Shown here: piece after piece, positions 7,625 to 10,596 of the stretch
Position numbering within the stretch: the stretch's first letter is position 1
How the letters are laid out: each line of letters starts with the position of its first letter
Assembly (NCBI GenBank): GCA_020846575.1
Contig: JADLDQ010000193.1
Span: forward strand, 1 to 10,596
DNA: 10,596 nt
Source of the DNA: Burkholderiales bacterium
GTDB taxonomy: Bacteria > Pseudomonadota > Gammaproteobacteria > Burkholderiales > SG8-39
Direction: 5' to 3'
Notes under the pieces: model-generated
The model's database searches: none
What the model saw: the letters and a program-made list of their open reading frames with translations, nothing else
What the model was told of the DNA's origin: nothing
Translations under genes and position numbers: made by a program

Positions 7625-7687
7625 GTGCGCCGGGATCGACCGTGCGCCGATCCGCATACCCATTCACAGCGACAGGGGAGACCGATC

Positions 7688-8665
7688 ATGCAGGGACACA
7701 GTGGACCGGCGTTGCTTCCCGTCGTTGCCGCGGTCGCGGGCTTCGCGCTCACCGGCGCCGCGCTCGCGCAGGGCACTTATCCGGAAAAAGTCCTCCGGCT
7801 CGTGGTCGGATTCAGCGCCGGCGGACCCACCGACCTTCCGGCCCGGTTCGTCGCCGACCGGCTCGGCGCCGCGCTCGGCCAGCGCGTCATCGTGGAGAAC
7901 CGACCCGGCGCCGCCGGGCAGATTGCGACCCAGGACGTGCTGTCGAAGCCGAGGGACGGCTACAACCTGCTGCTGTGCACCCATTTCGAATCGATCAACG
8001 CGGCGGTGCACCGGAAGATCCCGTACAAGCTGAGCGACATAGCGCCGATCAGCCAGATCTCGCGCTACTACTACGCGGTTACGGCGACCAGGCAGATGCC
8101 GGCGCAGGACTGGGATTCGTTCCTCGCCTATGCCAAGACCAACCGGGGAAAGGTCAACTACATCACGCTCGGGCGCGGCTCGGCGCAGGAGATCCTGGCG
8201 CTCGAACTGGGCAAGCTGACCGGCATCGAAATGTACGGCGTGCCCTACAAGCAGAACGCCGACATGATGAACGACATGATCGCGGGCCGAGTTCAGATCT
8301 ATGTCGGGCCGACGCTCTCGGTCATGGCGAACTACAAGGCAGGAAAGCTCGGCATCCTTGCCGTCAGCAGTCCCGGCCGGCTCGCGGCCATCCCGGAAGT
8401 CCCGACGCTCACCGAGAAGGGCCTGCCGTTCGTGCGCTTCGGCTGGCTGGGAATCTGTGCTGCATCCGGGACGCCGGAGCCGATCATCGCGCTCCTCAAT
8501 CGCAGGATCGCGGACGTGGTGAAAGCGCCCGACTACCGCGACATGATCGAAAAGGCCGGGTCCATCCCGCTCCCCTCGACGCCCGAGGAGTTGCGCAGGA
8601 CGCTGCTGGAGACGTACGAGCAGACCGCCGCGATCGCGCGCGAATTCGGCATACAGGTGGAATAG
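7688..8665 (+). CDS. Bug-family tripartite tricarboxylate transporter substrate-binding protein
   Basis: Second periplasmic Bug/TctC-type binding protein, complete at 325 aa. ATG 7688 was chosen because AGGGGAG (7674-7680) ends seven bases upstream and the product then opens with a standard signal peptide (residues 1-28, cleavage after ALA before Gln28). An in-frame start at 7625 would put an Arg/His-rich segment in front of it. Mature-protein signatures are YPEKVLRLVVGFSAGGPTD, IVENRPGAAGQIA, RDGYNLLL, YGVPYK, EVPTLTEKG and a C-terminal FGIQVE. It is clearly diverged from the Bug protein at the left edge, including around the ligand-binding loops after the VPY motif, so it probably binds a different solute. 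It has its own leader and a possible terminator directly after it. No membrane transporter subunits are nearby. The ligand is unknown. Confidence 0.94.
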   Translation: MQGHSGPALLPVVAAVAGFALTGAALAQGTYPEKVLRLVVGFSAGGPTDLPARFVADRLGAALGQRVIVENRPGAAGQIATQDVLSKPRDGYNLLLCTHFESINAAVHRKIPYKLSDIAPISQISRYYYAVTATRQMPAQDWDSFLAYAKTNRGKVNYITLGRGSAQEILALELGKLTGIEMYGVPYKQNADMMNDMIAGRVQIYVGPTLSVMANYKAGKLGILAVSSPGRLAAIPEVPTLTEKGLPFVRFGWLGICAASGTPEPIIALLNRRIADVVKAPDYRDMIEKAGSIPLPSTPEELRRTLLETYEQTAAIAREFGIQVE

Positions 8666-8688
8666 GCGCAGGAGCCGCCGCACTGCGC

Positions 8689-8745
8689 CGGCTTGACGTC
8701 ACGGGCGGCGCTAATCTTCGGGAATGCGGCGTCAAGTCGTTTTTT
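8689..8745 (+). terminator. Possible intrinsic terminator after the second Bug gene
   Basis: CGGCTTGACGTC (8689-8700) can pair with GGCGTCAAGTCG (8728-8739) over twelve positions, two of them G-U in RNA, and is followed at once by six T residues (8740-8745). The loop is long (27 bases), which weakens the call. It begins 24 bases after the Bug stop and ends 12 bases before the next gene's GTG, so it would insulate the catabolic region from the toxin-like genes. Confidence 0.45.
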
Positions 8746-8756
8746 GGAATGATTGA

Positions 8757-9164
8757 GTGAGACTCAAGCTCGACGAGAATCTGGGAAACGACGCGCTTGC
8801 CGTCCTGGAAGCGGCGGGTCACGATGTCAGGACGGTTCCGCAGCAGCATCTTCAGGCAGCGTTCGATGAAGCCTTGATCGAACAATGCAAGCGCGAGGAA
8901 CGCGCGCTGGTCACGCTGGACCTGGATGTCGCAAATCCACTGAAGTATCCCCTGGATGAATATCCGGGGATCGCGGTGCTGCGGCTTCCCGGTAAACCCA
9001 CATCCAAGGTACTGGGCGAGCCAGTCCGAACATTCGCCGGTGCGCTTCGACGCTTGTCCGAACATTCGCCGCTGCGCTTCGACGCGAGACCCTCACCGGT
9101 CGGCTCTGCGTCGCCCGCATTCGCATTCACCAAGTCGACCAGTGAAGTATCACGAAACCGCTGA
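8757..9164 (+). CDS. DUF5615 PIN-like protein with frameshifted C-terminus (probably damaged)
   Basis: DUF5615 proteins are small PIN-like putative nucleases, usually the toxin half of a DUF433/DUF5615 pair. The start is GTG 8757 with GGA eight bases upstream. Residues 1-99 are typical: MRLKLDENL with Asp6 and Asn8, AGHDV, ALVTLDLD with Asp55 and Asp57, then GIAVLRLP and VRTFAGALRR. From there the protein departs from the family and runs on as Ser/Arg-rich sequence to 135 aa. The cause is visible: a 30-base segment (9024-9053) is repeated at 9056-9085 with a period of 32, which changes the frame. Removing one period restores a family-like tail, AALRRETLTGRLCVARIRIHQ, ending at TGA 9143-9145 and giving 118 aa. 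No antitoxin gene fits the 91 bases upstream. It is probably a decaying orphan gene, although the acidic core is still encoded. Confidence 0.75.
   Translation: MRLKLDENLGNDALAVLEAAGHDVRTVPQQHLQAAFDEALIEQCKREERALVTLDLDVANPLKYPLDEYPGIAVLRLPGKPTSKVLGEPVRTFAGALRRLSEHSPLRFDARPSPVGSASPAFAFTKSTSEVSRNR
9024..9085 (+). repeat. 32-base-period tandem duplication causing a frameshift
   Basis: The segment opening GTCCGAACATTCGCCG at 9024-9053 recurs at 9056-9085 with one mismatch in 30 bases (G9040 against C9072) and two extra bases between copies. The period is not a multiple of three. Copy 1 is in the DUF5615 frame with the upstream part of the gene. Copy 2 is in the frame that continues into a family-like C-terminus, so the duplication arose inside a once intact gene. 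Confidence 0.88.
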
Positions 9165-9298
9165 TTGCGGCTTTTCATTCCCTGAAATCCTGCTGATTCA
9201 CAGGATCTTCGCTCGCCGGGAGAGTGCCGCGGGCGCACCGCGAGGCGGCCTTTGATTTCCCCGGGTTTCGCAATCCGGCGATACAACTTCGTGCGAGC

Positions 9299-9350
9299 GG
9301 TGCCCAGTTTCATCCCCTCCGGCGCGCCCGGCGGGATGAAACTGGGCACC
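9299..9350 (+). repeat. REP-like palindrome with perfect 18-base arms
   Basis: GGTGCCCAGTTTCATCCC (9299-9316) is the exact reverse complement of GGGATGAAACTGGGCACC (9333-9350). The 16-base centre has an inner CCGG/CCGG stem around CGCGC (9319-9331). Outer and inner stems together make a very stable cruciform or RNA hairpin without a T-tract. A diverged copy of its right half lies at 10183-10211 on the same strand, so this looks like a dispersed repetitive element rather than a terminator. Confidence 0.85.
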
Positions 9351-9439
9351 TTCGGCTGTACCGGATAGTCCTGAACGGCATTGCGCAGGCGCATTCCCGG
9401 AGCGTACAAAGCCCGATTGGCACCGTCCGTGATGAGCCT

Positions 9440-9462
9440 CACTCCAAGAGGGGTGCTATGCT
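9440..9462 (+). promoter_or_regulatory. Candidate extended -10 promoter and operator for the DUF433/DUF5615 pair
   Basis: TGCTATGCT (9454-9462) fits an extended -10 element (TGN followed by TATGCT), about 30 bases before the DUF433 ATG. No clear -35 is present, as extended -10 promoters allow. Directly before it CACTCCAAGAGGGGTG (9440-9455) is an imperfect inverted repeat, a plausible site for autoregulation by the antitoxin. Only the sequence pattern supports this. Confidence 0.35.
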
Positions 9463-9492
9463 GGGCGTTGAATCCCGCTCCGTGAGACCGAG

Positions 9493-9735
9493 ATGAACGA
9501 TCGCAGATTGCTGGCTCGCATTACGTCGAACCCCGAGATTTTCGGGGGAAAGCCCATCATTCGCGGCATGAGGATTTCCGTAGAGTTGATCCTGAGTCTG
9601 CTTGCTCAGGGCGTGAGCATCGACGAGATCTTGTCTGATTATCCTTCCCTCACTCGCGAGGATATACATGCCTGCTTGGCGTATGCCCGGGCCGTCATCG
9701 CCAACGATACGCTCGACGCGGTCAAAGTTGGTTGA
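9493..9735 (+). CDS. DUF433 domain protein, putative antitoxin
   Basis: An 80-aa protein that is essentially a complete DUF433 domain, a small helix-turn-helix-like fold found beside DUF5615 PIN-like proteins and treated as their antitoxin. The family pattern is clear: an N-terminal RITSNPEIFGGKPIIRGMRISVE segment (residues 9-31, the hallmark of the family), then LILSLLAQGVSIDEILSDYPSLTREDIHACLAYA. It lies seven bases before the DUF5615 gene, a typical antitoxin-first order that supports joint expression. The Shine-Dalgarno sequence is weak. Base composition is visibly less GC-rich than the catabolic genes to the left, consistent with horizontal acquisition. The expected role is to bind and neutralise the downstream toxin and to repress its own promoter; neither is proven from sequence. 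Confidence 0.88.
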   Translation: MNDRRLLARITSNPEIFGGKPIIRGMRISVELILSLLAQGVSIDEILSDYPSLTREDIHACLAYARAVIANDTLDAVKVG

Positions 9736-9742
9736 TTAAGTA

Positions 9743-10099
9743 ATGCGCTTCCTGGTGGACCGCTGCGCGGGCGTAACGCTCGCAAAGTGGCTCCGGGACA
9801 AAGGGCATGATGTCGAGGACGCCAGCCAGTGGCTGCAGGATCCGGGTGATGCGGCGATTCTTGAAAGAGCGGCGGACGAAGACCGGATTCTGGTCACGAT
9901 CGATACGGATCTCGACCTGCTGATCTTCGTGGATGAAAGGCCACATCGCGGCTTGGTGCGTCTTCCCGATTGCCCGGCCGGCGAGCGCATCGCCATCCTG
10001 TCGGATTTGCTCGCGCGGCACGAGGCGGACTTGGCTGCGGGTGCTGTAATCACGGTAAGCGCCGGACGCGTTCGAATCTCGCGCCCGCCTCAAGGCTAA
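9743..10099 (+). CDS. DUF5615 family PIN-like protein, putative toxin
   Basis: A 118-aa PIN-like protein, probably an RNA-cleaving toxin controlled by the DUF433 protein seven bases upstream. It opens with MRFLVDRCAG (Asp6), followed by GHDVEDASQW, DPGDAAILERAA, and RILVTIDTDLD with Asp54 and Asp56 as likely metal-binding acidic residues. HRGLVRLPD (68-76) and a C-terminal GAVITVSAGRVRIS complete the domain. It belongs to a subgroup in which the usual DEN after the first strand reads DRC, so it differs from the DUF5615 gene at 8757 and is not a recent duplicate of it. Length and both ends look intact. As with other DUF5615 proteins, nuclease activity is inferred from fold and context. Confidence 0.85.
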   Translation: MRFLVDRCAGVTLAKWLRDKGHDVEDASQWLQDPGDAAILERAADEDRILVTIDTDLDLLIFVDERPHRGLVRLPDCPAGERIAILSDLLARHEADLAAGAVITVSAGRVRISRPPQG

Positions 10100-10159
10100 C
10101 TACTCACGCAGTGAACGTTTCCGACGGAGCGGCGTGGCAACCAGACGCAATCGACCTCG

Positions 10160-10217
10160 GCCACCGGTCATCGGACCGATGGCGCGCCCCGGGGGTATGA
10201 ATCCGGGCACCGATGGC
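10160..10217 (+). repeat. Clustered palindrome and diverged REP-like half element
   Basis: An imperfect hairpin (10160-10183, arms GCCA-C-CGGTC and GACCG-A-TGGC, loop ATCG) runs into 10183-10211, which resembles the right half of the 9299-9350 palindrome (shared CGCGCCC, GATGAA-like core and GGGCACC end). ACCGATGGC occurs at 10175-10183 and again at 10209-10217, flanking 25 bases. GCGCGCCCCGGG at 10182-10193 also recurs at 10244-10255. The rest of 10100-10305 shows no gene. Confidence 0.5.
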
Positions 10218-10293
10218 AGCAGCGTATCGTCCTGGACACGTTAGCGCGCCCCGGGCAGTAGCCTCGGTGCAACATTCCGCCGATGCCTGCCAC

Positions 10294-10297
10294 AGGA
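10294..10297 (+). promoter_or_regulatory. Ribosome binding site deciding the small gene's start
   Basis: AGGA ends eight bases before ATG 10306, a workable distance. For the alternative ATG at 10297 the same AGG would be directly against the start codon, and the more distant ATG at 10213 would add an unconserved-looking segment translated from the repeat region. Confidence 0.45.
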
Positions 10298-10305
10298 TGT
10301 CCAAG

Positions 10306-10479
10306 ATGACTGCCACCACGGTAAAACCTTCAAAGTCGCGGCGAGGCCCAAACGGCGCCGCTCCGACACCGAAGATGACCGCCTATGGGCGTGACGTTCT
10401 GCGCTTGGTAAAGGAGATGCAAAAGCTCAGGCCGTGGGAATTCGGGCCCGGAATTTCGGATCGCCCGTTCATGAAGTGA
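10306..10479 (+). CDS. Small protein overlapping a PIN toxin gene, putative antitoxin of unrecognised family
   Basis: A 57-aa protein from ATG 10306 (60 aa if ATG 10297 is used). I do not recognise the family. Residues 1-20 are basic and low in complexity (TVKPSKSRRGPNGAAPTPK). Residues 24-43 could form an amphipathic helix (YGRDVLRLVKEMQKLRPW). The tail, WEFGPGISDRPFMK, has the aromatic and acidic character often seen in toxin-binding antitoxin ends. Its TGA overlaps the GTG of the following VapC-type gene by four bases (GTGA), a strong sign of translational coupling and of a toxin-antitoxin pair with the antitoxin first. No AbrB, MazE or ribbon-helix-helix motif is evident, so DNA binding cannot be assumed. 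Confidence 0.6.
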   Translation: MTATTVKPSKSRRGPNGAAPTPKMTAYGRDVLRLVKEMQKLRPWEFGPGISDRPFMK

Positions 10480-10596
10480 AGTATCTGCTGGATACCTGCA
10501 TCATCGGGGCGCTGCTCAACAGGGAACCCGGCCACGAGCGCATCGAAGAACGTATCGCCACGGTCCCGCGCGGTTCGCTGCAAATCTCTGCAATAA
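10476..10596 (+). CDS. vapC: VapC-type PIN domain toxin (3' partial)
   Basis: Only the first 40 codons are in the window; the frame is open at the right edge. GTG 10476 is the start, overlapping the upstream stop by four bases. The sequence VKYLLDTCIIGALL matches the first strand and helix of VapC PIN domains, with Asp6 as the first catalytic metal ligand. The last residues, GSLQISAI, match the second strand that in VapC proteins leads into SxIT and then the conserved Glu. The next codon begins with A, compatible with the expected Thr. VapC toxins are Mg2+-dependent ribonucleases that cleave tRNA or rRNA; the target here cannot be predicted. The remaining acidic residues and C-terminus lie outside the window. 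Confidence 0.75.
   Translation, partial: MKYLLDTCIIGALLNREPGHERIEERIATVPRGSLQISAI

Larger units (their letters stand above)
9165..9492. other. 328-base intergenic region with palindrome and candidate promoter
   Basis: No protein gene is supported here on either strand; the open frames across it have no recognisable domain and simply read through the palindrome. It holds a short CCGC/GCGG hairpin followed by CTTTT (about 9158-9175), the 18-base-arm REP-like palindrome (9299-9350), and a candidate promoter and operator just before the DUF433 gene. Confidence 0.6.

Noticed and set aside
7625..7687. Upstream start for the second Bug gene
   Set aside because: It would add an Arg/His-rich extension before a standard signal peptide, whereas ATG 7688 has AGGGGAG at the right distance.
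8693..8717. Promoter TTGACG...TAATCT before the DUF5615 gene
   Set aside because: The spacing is 13 bases, too short for a sigma-70 promoter, and the TTGACG forms part of the hairpin arm.
9024..9085. CRISPR-like repeat
   Set aside because: Only two units with a two-base gap and no spacers; it is a tandem duplication within a coding sequence.
9158..9175. CCGC/GCGG hairpin followed by CTTTT as a terminator
   Set aside because: The stem has only four pairs and the T-run is short, too weak to call.
8852..9442. 196-codon minus-strand frame across the DUF5615 tail and the palindrome
   Set aside because: Nearly half of it lies opposite the DUF5615 gene and its duplication, and the rest reads through the REP-like hairpin. 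No domain or ribosome binding site was seen, so it is more likely fortuitous, though a decayed gene cannot be fully excluded.
10213..10305. N-terminal extension of the small gene before the PIN toxin
   Set aside because: The extra residues derive from the repeat-rich intergenic stretch, and ATG 10306 has a better placed AGGA.

Overview
The window looks like chromosome from a high-GC betaproteobacterium, most likely of the Burkholderiales type. The basis is the strong G/C bias at third codon positions and two Bug-family (tripartite tricarboxylate transporter) periplasmic binding proteins, a family greatly expanded in Bordetella, Cupriavidus and relatives. No rRNA or tRNA gene, CRISPR array, transposase or complete mobile element was recognised. 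All supported genes lie on the + strand; the long minus-strand frames are shadows of GC-rich genes.

Region 1 (1-5085) is a compact catabolic block: a Bug solute-binding protein whose start lies left of the window, an enolase-superfamily enzyme of the muconate-lactonizing type, an MmgE/PrpD-family protein and an NAD(P)-dependent aldehyde dehydrogenase. Gaps are 10-32 bases and each gene has its own Shine-Dalgarno sequence, so one operon is likely. A plausible but unproven reading is uptake of an organic acid, cycloisomerisation, epimerisation or dehydration, a dehydratase/decarboxylase-type step, and aldehyde oxidation.

Region 2 (5086-8665) starts with a GC-rich hairpin and a well-placed FNR/Anr-type promoter in front of a small secreted monoheme cytochrome c. 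An acyl/aryl-CoA ligase of the benzoate/2-aminobenzoate type and a second Bug protein follow. A possible intrinsic terminator lies at 8689-8745. The ligase could activate an acid made by the upstream dehydrogenase, and oxygen-responsive control of the cytochrome suggests a link to respiratory state.

Region 3 (8666-10596) is an accessory stretch of visibly lower GC, rich in toxin-antitoxin-like genes and palindromes. It holds a DUF5615 PIN-like gene with no partner, whose C-terminus is frameshifted by a 32-base tandem duplication. It also holds an apparently intact DUF433/DUF5615 pair, and a small unrecognised gene overlapping by four bases the start of a VapC-type PIN toxin that runs off the right edge. 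A perfect 18-base-arm palindrome and a diverged copy of one half lie on either side of the DUF433/DUF5615 pair.
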